Shown here: piece by piece, positions 45,376-55,420 of the stretch
How positions within the stretch are numbered: the first letter of the stretch is position 1
Layout: each line of letters starts with the position of its first letter
DNA from: Bacteroidota bacterium
Lineage (GTDB): Bacteria; Bacteroidota; Bacteroidia; Bacteroidales; Lentimicrobiaceae
DNA: 64,000 bases
NCBI GenBank assembly: GCA_023417935.1
Contig: JAEZDY010000014.1
Span: 124,001-188,000 of the forward strand
Reading direction: 5' to 3'
Position numbers and translations under genes: made by a program
Notes under the pieces: generated by a model
Database searches by the model: none
Told to the model about the DNA's origin: nothing
What the model saw: only the letters and a program-made list of their open reading frames with translations

Positions 45376-45945
45376 TCAGTTTGCCGGTTGTTGATTTTGA
45401 GGCGACAGGCTATACTTATCGGGGTATCTTGCAGTTTTTGTGCGGTAGAATTCTTCAACCTGTACAAAGTCGGCCTCAAAATTGCCTGTTGGCTTAAAAC
45501 AATAACCAAAGCCACCTTCCTTTTTTTCATAGTCCAGGAAACCCAGACAAACAGGAACGTGTGCATTCATGGCAATATGATAAAAGCCACGTTTCCAGTT
45601 TCTGTTTAGTTTGCGGGTACCTTCAGGTGTAATGGTTACGATGAACCTATCGCGCTTGTTAAATTCGTCAGTAATTTGAATAACCACATTTGAACTGCGG
45701 CTCCTGTCAACCGGTATGCCTCCCATTGCCTTGAAAATTGGAGATGTGTACCATTTGAAGACTTCTTTCTTGATCAGGAAATGTGATTTTATGCCCAACG
45801 AAGTATAACCAAGCCATCCCATGAAAAAATCAAGGTTCGATGTATGCGGTGCCATAGTCACTATAGCTTTTGGCGCCGGCAACGGCCCTGTGATTTTCCA
45901 ACCTGCAAGCTTAAGAACAAGCCGGGCAATGTATTTAAGGATCAT
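45376..45945 (-). CDS. PlsC-family 1-acylglycerol-3-phosphate acyltransferase-like protein
   Basis: A 189-residue acyltransferase. It has the catalytic HX4D block in APHTSNLDF (His34, Asp39), GGIPVDRSRSS for block III-like recognition, and VTITPEGTRKLNRNWKRGFYHIAMNAHVPV for blocks III/IV. It transfers an acyl chain to a lysophospholipid or to a related acceptor such as a glycolipid. Length is on the short side, typical of the compact PlsC subgroup. It is convergent with the second porU gene. Confidence 0.88.
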   Translation of the reverse strand: MILKYIARLVLKLAGWKITGPLPAPKAIVTMAPHTSNLDFFMGWLGYTSLGIKSHFLIKKEVFKWYTSPIFKAMGGIPVDRSRSSNVVIQITDEFNKRDRFIVTITPEGTRKLNRNWKRGFYHIAMNAHVPVCLGFLDYEKKEGGFGYCFKPTGNFEADFVQVEEFYRTKTARYPDKYSLSPQNQQPAN

Positions 45946-46163
45946 ATACTGACAATTTTAAGCAAATATAGAACCTTTCACGGATTTAAAAAGAGTGTAA
46001 GTATTCTAACCTTTAGTTCACAGGTGTACATTAATGAATAATTAATGTTCGTAAGCGTACAGGCGTTTCATACATTATTTACTTTAAAGTGTTGAATATC
46101 AACTGAAAGAGTTTGTGGAATGTTATTTGAGGGAGCATCGCCAAAAACTAATCAAAAGGCACA

Positions 46164-48029
46164 ATGAAATCTTTACTCACATTTATTACTTTATTGGGAT
46201 TGGCTTTTGGCTCTTATGCTGATGAGCCTGCTACAACGCGCGAGAATGCACCTGCAAATGCAGTGTGGCGTCTTACTGATATTTACGCGTCAATGGATGC
46301 GTGGAAAGCCGACCTTAACAAAGCTGAAGCTCTACTCATTGAATTAGCTTCAATGAAAGGCACTCTTGGAGCTTCACCCGGGAATTTGCTCCGCTACCAT
46401 ACTGTAAATGATGAGTTTGGAAAAGTCATTACAAAATTATACTGCTATGCTTACTTGCAACGGTCGCTCGACTCACGTGATCCATTGGTAAGCGATAGCT
46501 TTCAGCGTATGCAATCTTTTATGATGAACGCCGGTCAGCAGCTTGCATGGGTAAGCCCTGAGATGGTTGCCATTCCGGAGCAAAAAGTTATGGAATGGGT
46601 AGCAGCAAACAATGAATTTGCACCATATAAATTCAGCCTTGAAAATATGTACCGCTTACAAGACCATGTTTTACCGGGTGAGCAGGAACAGTTGGTTTCA
46701 TATTTTTCAGGTATGGCAGAAACAACCTCTGCTATTTATACTGAAGTAGCAATATCTGACAATGTTTACCCTCAATTTGTCCGTACAAATGGTGACACCA
46801 TTACGCTGACTCGTCCGGCACTAACAAACATTCTCAATTTCAGTACTGACAGGGATGAACGCCGCCGTGCTTATGAAGCGTTTACAGCCAACTATAAAGC
46901 CCGTGAAAATACTATGGCAGCATTGCTGCATGGTGTTGCAAAAACGAATAAAGCATATGCCCAGTCATACAAGTTTGCAAGTACGCTTGAAGCTTCACTT
47001 AACAGCAACAATATCCCTGTAAGTGTTTATGAGAATCTTATTAAAGTTGCGCGTGAAAATACACAGCCGTTGCAGCGTTATATTAATCTTCGTAAGAAGG
47101 TATTGCAATTGGAAGATTATGCCCCCTGGGATGGCAATGTTGCCCTTGGAACCTACAACCGGAAGTATACATACGATGAAGCAACCCAGATGATTTCAAA
47201 TGCACTTAAACCCCTTGGCAAAGAATATGCAGCAGGCCTGCATAAGGCACTTGAAGGTGGTTGGATAGATGTATATGAAGGAGCTGCGAAAGAAACCGGC
47301 GCATACTCAATGGGTATATATGGTGTGCACCCATACATCCTTTTGAACTATGATCAAACAACAGGGGCAGTTTCAACACTGGCACATGAACTCGGTCATA
47401 CCATGCATTCAATGTTCTCATCAGAAAATCAGCCTTTTAGTATGCATGATTATACATCGTTCGTTGCTGAAGTTGCTTCAAACTTCAATGAAGAACTATT
47501 GCTGGATCACATGCTTATGATGTCGACTGACCGACAGGAGCGTATTGCTTTGCTTGATCAGGCCATTAATAATCTTATTGGAAGCTTTTACAGGCAGAGC
47601 CAGTTTGCCGACTTTGAATTACAGGTGAACAGGATGGTTGAAAATGGTGAACCCGTTAACGCTACAGTGCTCAATACGTTAATGCATAACCTCAACTCAA
47701 CTTATTATGGCAATACGGTTATTGAACATCCTTATCGCGATATTACCTGGGCACAGATCATGCATTTTTATAACCTGCCCTATTACGTATATAATTATGC
47801 AACCAGCTATGCTGCGGCTGCAAGGATTCATCAGCTGATAACAACCGGTACCCCTGCAGAAAGGGAGAAAGCTATGAATAATTATTTAACATTGCTGAAA
47901 TCAGGTGGTAATGATTATCCTGTTGAGCAACTAAAAAAAGCTGGTGTTGATATGACTTCAACTGAACCAACACTGGCAGTAGTTAACAGGTTAAACAGCC
48001 TTATTGACCGGTTGGAAAAAGAGCTGTAA
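46164..48029 (+). CDS. pepF: Oligoendopeptidase F-like metallopeptidase, exported
   Basis: A 621-residue M3-family zinc peptidase. The N-terminus is a signal peptide (MKSLLTFITLLGLAFGSYA), so it acts outside the cytoplasm. The zinc site is in LAHELGHTMHSMFS (His408, Glu409, His412), followed by FVAEVASNFNEELLLDHM with the third ligand Glu. It hydrolyses medium peptides (about 7-17 residues), probably for nutrition. Its 3' end overlaps the convergent acetyltransferase gene by 29 nt. Confidence 0.93.
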   Translation: MKSLLTFITLLGLAFGSYADEPATTRENAPANAVWRLTDIYASMDAWKADLNKAEALLIELASMKGTLGASPGNLLRYHTVNDEFGKVITKLYCYAYLQRSLDSRDPLVSDSFQRMQSFMMNAGQQLAWVSPEMVAIPEQKVMEWVAANNEFAPYKFSLENMYRLQDHVLPGEQEQLVSYFSGMAETTSAIYTEVAISDNVYPQFVRTNGDTITLTRPALTNILNFSTDRDERRRAYEAFTANYKARENTMAALLHGVAKTNKAYAQSYKFASTLEASLNSNNIPVSVYENLIKVARENTQPLQRYINLRKKVLQLEDYAPWDGNVALGTYNRKYTYDEATQMISNALKPLGKEYAAGLHKALEGGWIDVYEGAAKETGAYSMGIYGVHPYILLNYDQTTGAVSTLAHELGHTMHSMFSSENQPFSMHDYTSFVAEVASNFNEELLLDHMLMMSTDRQERIALLDQAINNLIGSFYRQSQFADFELQVNRMVENGEPVNATVLNTLMHNLNSTYYGNTVIEHPYRDITWAQIMHFYNLPYYVYNYATSYAAAARIHQLITTGTPAEREKAMNNYLTLLKSGGNDYPVEQLKKAGVDMTSTEPTLAVVNRLNSLIDRLEKEL

Positions 48030-48681
48030 AGAATTGATCAGGGTCATGAAATAAGCGATGGTGGGCTTTTAACCAGTCAAGGTCTTTATTCCACCATTGC
48101 ATTTTTATCAACTGTTCTATCTGTTCGTCTGTAAAGCGTTTCTTTATAGGCACTGCCGGTACACCACCAACTATCATGTATGGTTCAACATCTTTAGTAA
48201 CGATGGCGCCTGCGGCAACAATGGCGCCATCACCTATTACAATATCATCCATTATCAAAACATTAGCTCCTATCCATACATCGTTTCCGATTGTAACCTT
48301 ACCCGATTCCACAAAAGAATCTTCATCGGCAAAGGTAATCTGGCTCTGGAGTCTTTTTGAGTAAAATGCAGGGTGAGTTGATATAAAATGGGAAGGATGC
48401 ATACCCGGACCAATACGTACATGTGGGCCAATTGAGCAGAATTTTCCAAATGTAGTATTGCTTATAACACAGCCATCCTGTATATATGTATAATCATCAA
48501 TCTGGCTATTGTGAAGGATGACGTTATCATAAATTGTGATGTATTTTCCAACTGTTGTATTAGCCAGATAACTGAGGTGGCCAATGCGTAGATTTTGTCC
48601 TTTAGTTTCCTTTAATATGCGCCTGGTGCGCATCCACCACTTTGTCCATATGACAAAAGGATTTCTTCTTATATATTGCAT
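48001..48681 (-). CDS. CatB-like hexapeptide O/N-acetyltransferase
   Basis: A 226-residue left-handed beta-helix acetyltransferase of the xenobiotic/CatB branch. Hexapeptide repeats run from about residue 40 (SYLANTTVGKYITIYDNVILHNS) to about 180, with FCSIGPHVRIGPGMHPSHFIST (catalytic His) and the acetyl-CoA end VWIGANVLIMDDIVIGDGAIV. It lies 103 bases after a DegT-type aminotransferase on the same strand, so the pair could form and then acetylate an amino sugar. It may also acetylate an unknown sugar. Confidence 0.86.
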   Translation of the reverse strand: MQYIRRNPFVIWTKWWMRTRRILKETKGQNLRIGHLSYLANTTVGKYITIYDNVILHNSQIDDYTYIQDGCVISNTTFGKFCSIGPHVRIGPGMHPSHFISTHPAFYSKRLQSQITFADEDSFVESGKVTIGNDVWIGANVLIMDDIVIGDGAIVAAGAIVTKDVEPYMIVGGVPAVPIKKRFTDEQIEQLIKMQWWNKDLDWLKAHHRLFHDPDQFFTALFPTGQ

Positions 48682-48784
48682 GATAACCTAACAAAGCGAA
48701 TAGCTAAAGGTTAATGCACCTTTGCACGGTTTCATAAAGTAAGCAGAAAGTTGAGTGCAAAAAAAAGCAGTTGACCAAAAAAAA

Positions 48785-49942
48785 TTATACAAATACGCTT
48801 TCAAGCACACTAAAAATCCTGCCAAGCTCTTCTTCTGTTAAATTTGATCCACTTGGTAGGCACAGCCCCTGATTAAAAAGCTTTTCACTTAATCCATTAC
48901 CAAAATAAGGAGTACTTTCAAATACAGGTTGCAAGTGCATTGGTTTCCAGAGTGGCCGGGTTTCTATTGAATGGCTATCAAAAATCAAGCGCAATGTTTC
49001 GGTGGTTATTCCCTTATTTAGTTCAGGATCAATAAGTATGGTCGACAGCCATCTGTTTGATTTATAGCCTTCAGGTTCTTTAAGCATTTTAATGTTATAG
49101 CCTTTAGACTCCAGGCTTTCAAAAAAGTACTTGTAACGTTCGAAATTATTCCTTCTGAGTTCCATATGAGCCTCAAGTACTTCAAGTTGGCCTCTTCCAA
49201 TTCCGGCAACAATATTACTCATGCGGTAATTATAACCAATATGGCTGTGCTGGTAATGAGGAGCGTTATCGCGTGCCTGGGTTGCAAGGAAACGCGCTTT
49301 CTCAATCAGGTTGCCATCGTCAGATAAAAGTGCACCGCCGCCACTGGTGGTAATAATTTTGTTCCCATTAAAACTCAGTATGCCGAACTTGCCGAATGTT
49401 CCGCATTTTTTTCCCTGTATTGAGGAGCCCAATGCCTCAGCAGCATCCTCAATAACCGGGATACCGTATTTCTGTGCTATGGCATTTATTTGTTCCATTT
49501 TTGCAGGCATACCATAAAGATGCACAGGTATAATGGCTTTCGGGGCTTTCGGGTTTCCTGTTACACTGCCTGAAAGGCATGCCTGTATAGCTGTTTCCAT
49601 GGCAGCAGGGTCCATATTCCAGGTATCAGGCTCACTGTCAACAAAAACCGGAGTTGCACCCTGGTAAACTATTGGATTAGCAGTTGCTGAAAAGGTAAAA
49701 CTCTGGCAAATAACGAGGTCGCCAGGTTTAACATCAAGCAATATCAGTGCAAGGTGAATAGCTGCTGTACCTGCACTTAAGGCAGCAGCATAACCTGCAC
49801 CCGTATAATCCTGCAATTCCTTTTCAAACCCGTTTACATTAGGCCCGAGTGGTGCTATCCAATTGGTTTCGAAGGCTTCCCTGATATATCGTTGTTCACT
49901 ACCACTCATGTGAGGGGAGGAAAGAAAAATTTTTGTGTTCAT
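48785..49942 (-). CDS. DegT/DnrJ/EryC1/StrS-type sugar aminotransferase (second copy)
   Basis: A 385-residue PLP aminotransferase. AALSAGTAAIHLALILLDVKPG holds the cofactor phosphate, IPVIEDAAEALGSSIQGKKCG the Asp/Glu contacts, and GILSFNGNKIITTSGGG the Schiff-base Lys195. The Gly-Gly-Gly after the lysine and the PLGPNVNGFEKEL start resemble the PglE/WlaG-like group that makes 4-amino-4,6-dideoxy sugars, so a bacillosamine-type product is possible. It is followed by an acetyltransferase, as in glycosylation clusters, but no flippase or oligosaccharyltransferase is nearby. Confidence 0.9.
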   Translation of the reverse strand: MNTKIFLSSPHMSGSEQRYIREAFETNWIAPLGPNVNGFEKELQDYTGAGYAAALSAGTAAIHLALILLDVKPGDLVICQSFTFSATANPIVYQGATPVFVDSEPDTWNMDPAAMETAIQACLSGSVTGNPKAPKAIIPVHLYGMPAKMEQINAIAQKYGIPVIEDAAEALGSSIQGKKCGTFGKFGILSFNGNKIITTSGGGALLSDDGNLIEKARFLATQARDNAPHYQHSHIGYNYRMSNIVAGIGRGQLEVLEAHMELRRNNFERYKYFFESLESKGYNIKMLKEPEGYKSNRWLSTILIDPELNKGITTETLRLIFDSHSIETRPLWKPMHLQPVFESTPYFGNGLSEKLFNQGLCLPSGSNLTEEELGRIFSVLESVFV

Positions 49943-50021
49943 TCATCAATATTTGCTGGCAAAAATAGTAATTTTTTCAAAAAGCGTTTTTATATATTTG
50001 CCTGCCAAAACAACCAAAACC

Positions 50022-50561
50022 ATGAAAAATCTATTTTTAGCCATTTTTGCTGTGCTGCTTACCAACACTTCCTTTGCAGGAGACATTCTTACATTAACCA
50101 ATCAAATGACCTTTGAAGGAAAGGTTGTAAAGATCAAACAATGTGAGGTGATCTTTAAAGCGGGCGGTGAGAAGTTCACTGTACCTGCTTCAGATATCTA
50201 TGCAATACATTTTGAAAGCGCTGCTGATAAAGTGTATGTTGATTATCTGGAATTAATTGATCGTAATCCTGAAGCATGTGCCAAAGGCAGTTACGATGCC
50301 GCCGAGTTCCATGGCAAAGGCTTTGGCCACTTTGCGTTGGGTTTTCTGTTCGGGCCTTTTGCAATGATCGGTACAGCTATTGCCAGGCCTGACCCTGTGA
50401 CCGGAACACATACTTTCAGGAAGTCGGAAAACCATGAACTTTTTGCTGATCCTGATTACCTGAAATGTTATAGAAGAAAAGCAAAGGCAGGTAATATCGC
50501 AATGGAAGCCGTGGGATGGGGAACCTGGATATTTGTTGCTCTTATTGCAGGGGGTATGTAA
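50022..50561 (+). CDS. Exported hypothetical protein with a C-terminal membrane span
   Basis: A 179-residue protein. The signal peptide MKNLFLAIFAVLLTNTSFA is followed by a short beta-rich domain (LTLTNQMTFEGKVVKIKQCEV) and, near the C-terminus, a hydrophobic segment (FALGFLFGPFAMIGTAIA) and a final one (WIFVALIAGGM). The frame extends upstream to a TTG at 49935, but the ATG at 50022 starts the signal peptide and is preferred. I do not recognise the family. Its divergent region is shared with the aminotransferase. Confidence 0.7.
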   Translation: MKNLFLAIFAVLLTNTSFAGDILTLTNQMTFEGKVVKIKQCEVIFKAGGEKFTVPASDIYAIHFESAADKVYVDYLELIDRNPEACAKGSYDAAEFHGKGFGHFALGFLFGPFAMIGTAIARPDPVTGTHTFRKSENHELFADPDYLKCYRRKAKAGNIAMEAVGWGTWIFVALIAGGM

Positions 50562-50667
50562 AACCGCTAAATCACGAGGCCGACCTCCTGTTTATCGAAA
50601 TCCTGGTAGATAATAATAGCACAAGAGGCCACATTTGTTGTATATTGCAGTCTAAACTGCAAGATAT

Positions 50668-52584
50668 ATGAAAACGCTGATAAATCTCCTGGATGAAAGT
50701 GTTGAAAAATACCCTGATAATATCTATCTGTGGGAAAAAACTACAGGAGAATATTCAGGAACAACTTATTCAGCTACCAAAAACCAAGTGCTGAAAATAG
50801 CTGCCGGATTACTAGCTTTAAGCGTAAAGCATGCTGACCGGATTGCGTTATTATCAGAAGGGCGTAATGCATGGATCATTAGTGAATTAGGCATATTGCA
50901 TGCGGGCGCATGCTGTGTTCCGCTATCAGTGCGGCTGGAAACGACCACCGATTTGAAGTTTAGGCTGATACACTCTGGTAGCAGAATGGTGATCGTGTCA
51001 GGACAGCATATATCAAAAATAAACGAGATACGTGATTTGTTACCCGATCTGGAACGTGTAATTTGCATGGATGACGTTCCTGCCGGAATGTTGAGGGACA
51101 CCGACTTAACATGGCGGAATCTGCTTGATGTGGGTGAAAATTTCCTTTTAACACGTAAGGAAGAACTTGATACTGTTATTGCATCGGTGAAATCTGATGA
51201 TCTGGCAAATATATCATATACTTCAGGAACTACTGCCGATCCCAAAGGAATCATGCTAACCCACCTTAATTACTACACTAATGTTCAGCAGGCACTCACA
51301 TTAATGAACATACCTCCCAGCCACCGTACGCTTGCCATCCTTCCGTGGGATCATTCTTTCGCGCACACTGCTTGCCTTTATTGTTTTATGGCAATGGGTG
51401 CTTCAGTAGGATCAGTTCAAACAGGTAGTACCACTATGGAAACATTGAGGAATGTGCCATTGAATATTAAGGAGCTCAAACCACATATAATCATGAGCGT
51501 TCCTGCCTTGTCGCGCAACTTCAGGAAAAACATTGAGTCAGGTGTTGAACAGAAAGGAAAAGTGGCAAAAGCCTTGTTTGAACACGCACTCTCTGTTGCT
51601 TACCTGTATAATGGCAATGGCAATGACCGCGGCCAAGGATGGAGGGCATTGTTAAAACCGCTGGTGGGTATTCATGATAAACTTCTCTTTCAGAAAATAA
51701 GGCAGGCATTTGGTGGACAGATGGAATTCTTTATAGGTGGAGGTGCATTGCTTGATATTGAGTTACAGCGCTTCTTTTTTGCAATTGGGATACCTGTTTG
51801 CCAAGGCTATGGCCTATCAGAAGCTGCTCCGGTGATTTCATCCAATTCCCTTGCAAATATCAAATTAGGCACATCAGGAAAGCCTGTTAAATTTCTTGAA
51901 ATAAAAATATGCGATAGTAACGGGAATGAATTGCCCGACGGTGTATCGGGTGAAATAGTCATAAAGGGTGACAATGTGATGAAGGGTTACTGGAAAAATC
52001 AGAAAGCAACTGATGAAGTACTGCGCGATGGTTGGTTATTTACAGGCGATATGGGTTACGTTGATGAAGATGGATATATGATTGTGCTAGGACGGTTTAA
52101 GAGCCTGTTGATAGGTAATGACGGTGAAAAGTACAGTCCTGAAGGCATTGAAGAAGCTATAATCGACAAATCAAATTATATCAGCCAGTGTATCCTACAT
52201 AATAACCAGCAACCTTATACTGTGGGTCTCCTGGTACCAGCCATTGGTGCCCTCAACAGTCACCTTGAAAAATCAGGCATTGTGCCCGGGAGTCCTGAAG
52301 GGATTGATGCAGCACTGGAACTTATCAGTCATGACATTAGCACTTTTTATGGAAAAGGAAAACATGCCGGTGAGTTCCCTCAACGCTGGTTGCCTTCAAA
52401 TGTTTGCATTCTACCCGAAGCCTTTACTGAGCAGAATCACCTATTGAATTCAACGCTCAAAATAGTACGTGGCAAGGTTACAGAAAAATACTCATTTGAG
52501 CTCGAGTTCCTCTATAAGCCTGCTGCCAAAAGTATTCTTAATGAGGTTAACAGGCGTAATATGGCGCAGTGGTATAATCATTAA
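50668..52584 (+). CDS. AMP-dependent acyl-CoA synthetase (long-chain fatty acid-CoA ligase-like)
   Basis: A 638-residue ANL enzyme. The AMP-binding loop is NISYTSGTTADPKGIMLTH around residue 185, then HTACLYCFMAMGASVG, FFIGGGALLD, CQGYGLSEAAPVISSN at the adenylate site, and DGWLFTGDMGYVDEDGYMIVLGR ahead of the hinge. FKSLLIGNDGEKYSPEGIEEAI marks the C-terminal lid. It activates fatty acids with CoA, possibly for lipid remodelling; the substrate length is unknown. Confidence 0.92.
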   Translation: MKTLINLLDESVEKYPDNIYLWEKTTGEYSGTTYSATKNQVLKIAAGLLALSVKHADRIALLSEGRNAWIISELGILHAGACCVPLSVRLETTTDLKFRLIHSGSRMVIVSGQHISKINEIRDLLPDLERVICMDDVPAGMLRDTDLTWRNLLDVGENFLLTRKEELDTVIASVKSDDLANISYTSGTTADPKGIMLTHLNYYTNVQQALTLMNIPPSHRTLAILPWDHSFAHTACLYCFMAMGASVGSVQTGSTTMETLRNVPLNIKELKPHIIMSVPALSRNFRKNIESGVEQKGKVAKALFEHALSVAYLYNGNGNDRGQGWRALLKPLVGIHDKLLFQKIRQAFGGQMEFFIGGGALLDIELQRFFFAIGIPVCQGYGLSEAAPVISSNSLANIKLGTSGKPVKFLEIKICDSNGNELPDGVSGEIVIKGDNVMKGYWKNQKATDEVLRDGWLFTGDMGYVDEDGYMIVLGRFKSLLIGNDGEKYSPEGIEEAIIDKSNYISQCILHNNQQPYTVGLLVPAIGALNSHLEKSGIVPGSPEGIDAALELISHDISTFYGKGKHAGEFPQRWLPSNVCILPEAFTEQNHLLNSTLKIVRGKVTEKYSFELEFLYKPAAKSILNEVNRRNMAQWYNH

Positions 52585-52602
52585 AATACCCACTTTCAAA
52601 TC

Positions 52603-52757
52603 ATAGGAATCAATTTGCACTTCAGGTGCGCGGGAATTAATTACCATTCCACTTGCATAGGAATTTGCACTTCCAAATGCGAGGAATTAATTTGCATTCC
52701 ACTCACATAGGAATTTGCACTTCCAGATGCGAAGGTATTAACTTGCATTCCCGGATG
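52603..52757. repeat. Triple ~50-bp direct repeat between convergent genes
   Basis: Three near-identical units (52603-52656, 52657-52706, 52707-52757) each begin ATAGGAAT and contain TTTGCACTTC then GCATTCC or its variant CCATTCC, with GGAAT/ATTCC inverted halves in units 1 and 2. It lies between the acyl-CoA ligase stop and the outer-membrane-protein gene stop. No coding sense is seen. It may act as a transcript end or RNA processing site. Confidence 0.7.
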
Positions 52758-52830
52758 TGAAGCCTTTAATCAGCATTGGCTCATAATGAACATGATGGGT
52801 ATTGAATTGTCAGACAAATGATATCCAGTT

Positions 52831-54084
52831 TTAGGGCCTGATACTGCCAAATGTATATCCGCCAATAAAGTGCACCGAAGTTCCAAGATAACTTTTTAAT
52901 ACCCTGGGCTCTACCCTTGTTTCAAAGGAAAACCTCTTATATTTGATACCAGCGCCGACAGATAGCCGGTAAAAGTACTTAATTCCTTTAAATTGCTGCA
53001 GATCGGAATTGCTCGATAATGTAGTGGTTTTAACTAATTCTAAATCATTATATCCAACAGCCCGCTCTAAAGAGAGACCTGCATTTCCAAAACCATAAGC
53101 TTTTTTTACGGGAACATAATGACGTGCAAGCATGCTCAATTTCATTGAAGTTGCATAGTATTTATAAGTTAACTCTGAATGGTAACCGGGTGCTTCATAG
53201 TATTCTACCGGCAATTGATGCTTGTAATTGGTTAGTATTACATATTCACCAATAAGAATAATCTTTGGTGATATCCTTCCATTCAGGCTAAATCCAAAGC
53301 TTACAGGATGTTGAGCTACATAGGTCAGGTTATTGTGTTGACGAGTGTAGTTAAAATCCATTCTGGTGAAGGAATACCCAGCCAATAATCCTAATTTTAT
53401 GAATGAATTTCTCTTTGGGCTGTATGACGTGTAATTCAATTTTGTACAGTCATAATATTTAATGAACAAGTTTGTAAGATTGGTTTGATTGTACTTCACT
53501 GACTTTATTTCGGATTCTGCTAACTGACAATCGGTCAGGTAATTTTTAAGTTGTTCCTGGTAAATCTTGTTTTCGTATACAGTAAGGCTTCTTCTCATCA
53601 GATCTTTCTTTTCACTATAATACTTCTTATAACCAAGCAGTTCAAATAATCCATCCTTTTTTATGTAGAAGAGGTCGTGAGCCGTGAGGCGGAAGACATA
53701 AAGTGATTTCTCTCCCAGTATAATTGCCTGAAGGAATACATGCCTTTGTTGTGTGATTAGTTCAGAGGATGTTGATAATTGTTCAGTTTTACGTGAACTC
53801 AATTCAATATCAATCAATCCACCTTCGTAAACTATCCCATGTAAACTGAATCCCTGTATTAATCCAGGCGCATAAATCTCATCAGGGTCATTAATATTCT
53901 TCCTGAAAGTAACTGAGGTTAAATTACTGGTTGCTACATTAGTAAAATCATAAATATAACCTTGTATAATTTCACCCTCATTCGTAATTATGTATCCCTC
54001 GGCATAGTTTTCCTGCGCGGATACTGTGAATGTGAAAGTTAACAATAAAAGTATTAGCGAATGCTTAAGTAAGATTAATTTCAT
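52831..54084 (-). CDS. Outer-membrane beta-barrel protein with N-terminal sensor-like domain (paralogue A)
   Basis: A 417-residue secreted protein: signal peptide MKLILLKHSLILLLLTFTFTVSA, a soluble region of about 230 residues (GEIIQGYIYDF...TRMDF), then a C-terminal barrel with alternating strands such as FSFETRVEPRVLKSYLGTS and ending in GGYTFGSIRP. The ATG at 54084 is preferred over 54093 because it gives the clean signal peptide. It aligns end-to-end with the next gene, and both share LQAIILGEKSLYVF / LQAIVRGEKSLYVY and FSFETRVEPRVLKSYLGT / FSLEVRIEPRLIESYVGT. Function unknown. Confidence 0.75.
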   Translation of the reverse strand: MKLILLKHSLILLLLTFTFTVSAQENYAEGYIITNEGEIIQGYIYDFTNVATSNLTSVTFRKNINDPDEIYAPGLIQGFSLHGIVYEGGLIDIELSSRKTEQLSTSSELITQQRHVFLQAIILGEKSLYVFRLTAHDLFYIKKDGLFELLGYKKYYSEKKDLMRRSLTVYENKIYQEQLKNYLTDCQLAESEIKSVKYNQTNLTNLFIKYYDCTKLNYTSYSPKRNSFIKLGLLAGYSFTRMDFNYTRQHNNLTYVAQHPVSFGFSLNGRISPKIILIGEYVILTNYKHQLPVEYYEAPGYHSELTYKYYATSMKLSMLARHYVPVKKAYGFGNAGLSLERAVGYNDLELVKTTTLSSNSDLQQFKGIKYFYRLSVGAGIKYKRFSFETRVEPRVLKSYLGTSVHFIGGYTFGSIRP

Positions 54085-54169
54085 AATCTGCATGATTAAG
54101 ATGTTAGGTATATGGTTGTGTCTTAAAGGATTTAAAGGTATAATTTACGTTTCCAAGATTGCTAAATCT

Positions 54170-55420
54170 CTAGTTAGCACTTCCAAATGCATAGCCAAAT
54201 ATAACATTAGTTGAAGTGCCTACATAACTTTCAATAAGCCTCGGTTCTATTCTTACTTCAAGGGAAAACTTCGAATATTTCATTCCCACACCAGTTAAAA
54301 ATCGATATGATTTAGTCTTAGCTCCAGATGGATATGTATGTTGGCTAACAGAGATCGACGAAGTTGTTGTTTGAATTCTATTATAAACTCCCCTGACTCT
54401 TTCAAAAGATAATCCGGCATTTCCAAAAACTTCAAACTTATTTAGGGGAATTGAATACCTGGCAAGAACACTTATCTTGGCAGAACTGGCGGAATAAAGG
54501 TGCTGCACATCAACCGTGTAATTCGGTCCGTCAAAGTGCTCAGTAGGCAAGTAATGACTATATCCGCCAACCCTGAAGTATTCCCCTATAAGTTTCACTC
54601 TTGGTGATAATCTTCCGTTCACATTGAAACCAAAAGTCATAGTCCTTTGTGCCACATGGTCCAGAATTGAGTTGCTCATGATATAATTGAAATCCATTGA
54701 AGTAAATGTGGTACCCGCCATGATGCCAACTCTGAATGGTGATTTTTTCCTAGGGGCAAACGACCTGAATTCCTCTTTTGTGCAATTGTAGTACATTAAA
54801 AAAAGTTTCGTGAGTTCCTCCTGACTATACTTTGTAGACGCAATCTCTTGTATTCTCTCAGGACAACCTGTAAGGTATGAAGTGAGTTGCCGTACATAAC
54901 CCTTGTTTTCAAAAACTACACGCTTTGTGTTTCCCTGAACTTGTTTATTTCCTAAGTGCTTTTTGTAAACCAATAACTCAAACACCGAATCACGTTTGAT
55001 ATAGAACAGGTCATACCCGGTGTTCTTATAAACATAAAGTGATTTTTCACCCCGTACTATCGCTTGCAGGAAAACAAGCTCTTTCTGGATAAGTAACTCA
55101 GGGGTAGTATTTAAATTATCTAAATCTCTGGGACTCATTTCCACATCAACAAATCCCCCCTCATAAACGTCACCTTTTATACTGTATGCCTGAATACTAT
55201 AGGGGTCATAAATCGCTCCCTTATCTTCTTTCACTTTCCTGAACACAATTTGTGATTTATTGGTGCCTGAAGATATATCAGATGCATTTATAAAGCCATG
55301 AATTGTTTCACCATCATGTGTTAAAATATAGCCTTCCAACAAATGATCCTGTGCCTGCAGGGCAGATGTTATCAGTAATAACAGTAATACCAGTGAAGTA
55401 CTTAGTGTAATGGATTTCAT
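54170..55420 (-). CDS. Outer-membrane beta-barrel protein with N-terminal sensor-like domain (paralogue B)
   Basis: A 416-residue secreted protein with signal peptide MKSITLSTSLVLLLLLITSALQA and the same layout as paralogue A: a soluble N-terminal half with GETIHGFINASD and a C-terminal barrel ending FGYAFGSAN. It lies 85 bases from its paralogue on the same strand and probably arose by tandem duplication. Neither has a T9SS tail, so they should reach the outer membrane by the BAM route. Confidence 0.75.
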   Translation of the reverse strand: MKSITLSTSLVLLLLLITSALQAQDHLLEGYILTHDGETIHGFINASDISSGTNKSQIVFRKVKEDKGAIYDPYSIQAYSIKGDVYEGGFVDVEMSPRDLDNLNTTPELLIQKELVFLQAIVRGEKSLYVYKNTGYDLFYIKRDSVFELLVYKKHLGNKQVQGNTKRVVFENKGYVRQLTSYLTGCPERIQEIASTKYSQEELTKLFLMYYNCTKEEFRSFAPRKKSPFRVGIMAGTTFTSMDFNYIMSNSILDHVAQRTMTFGFNVNGRLSPRVKLIGEYFRVGGYSHYLPTEHFDGPNYTVDVQHLYSASSAKISVLARYSIPLNKFEVFGNAGLSFERVRGVYNRIQTTTSSISVSQHTYPSGAKTKSYRFLTGVGMKYSKFSLEVRIEPRLIESYVGTSTNVIFGYAFGSAN

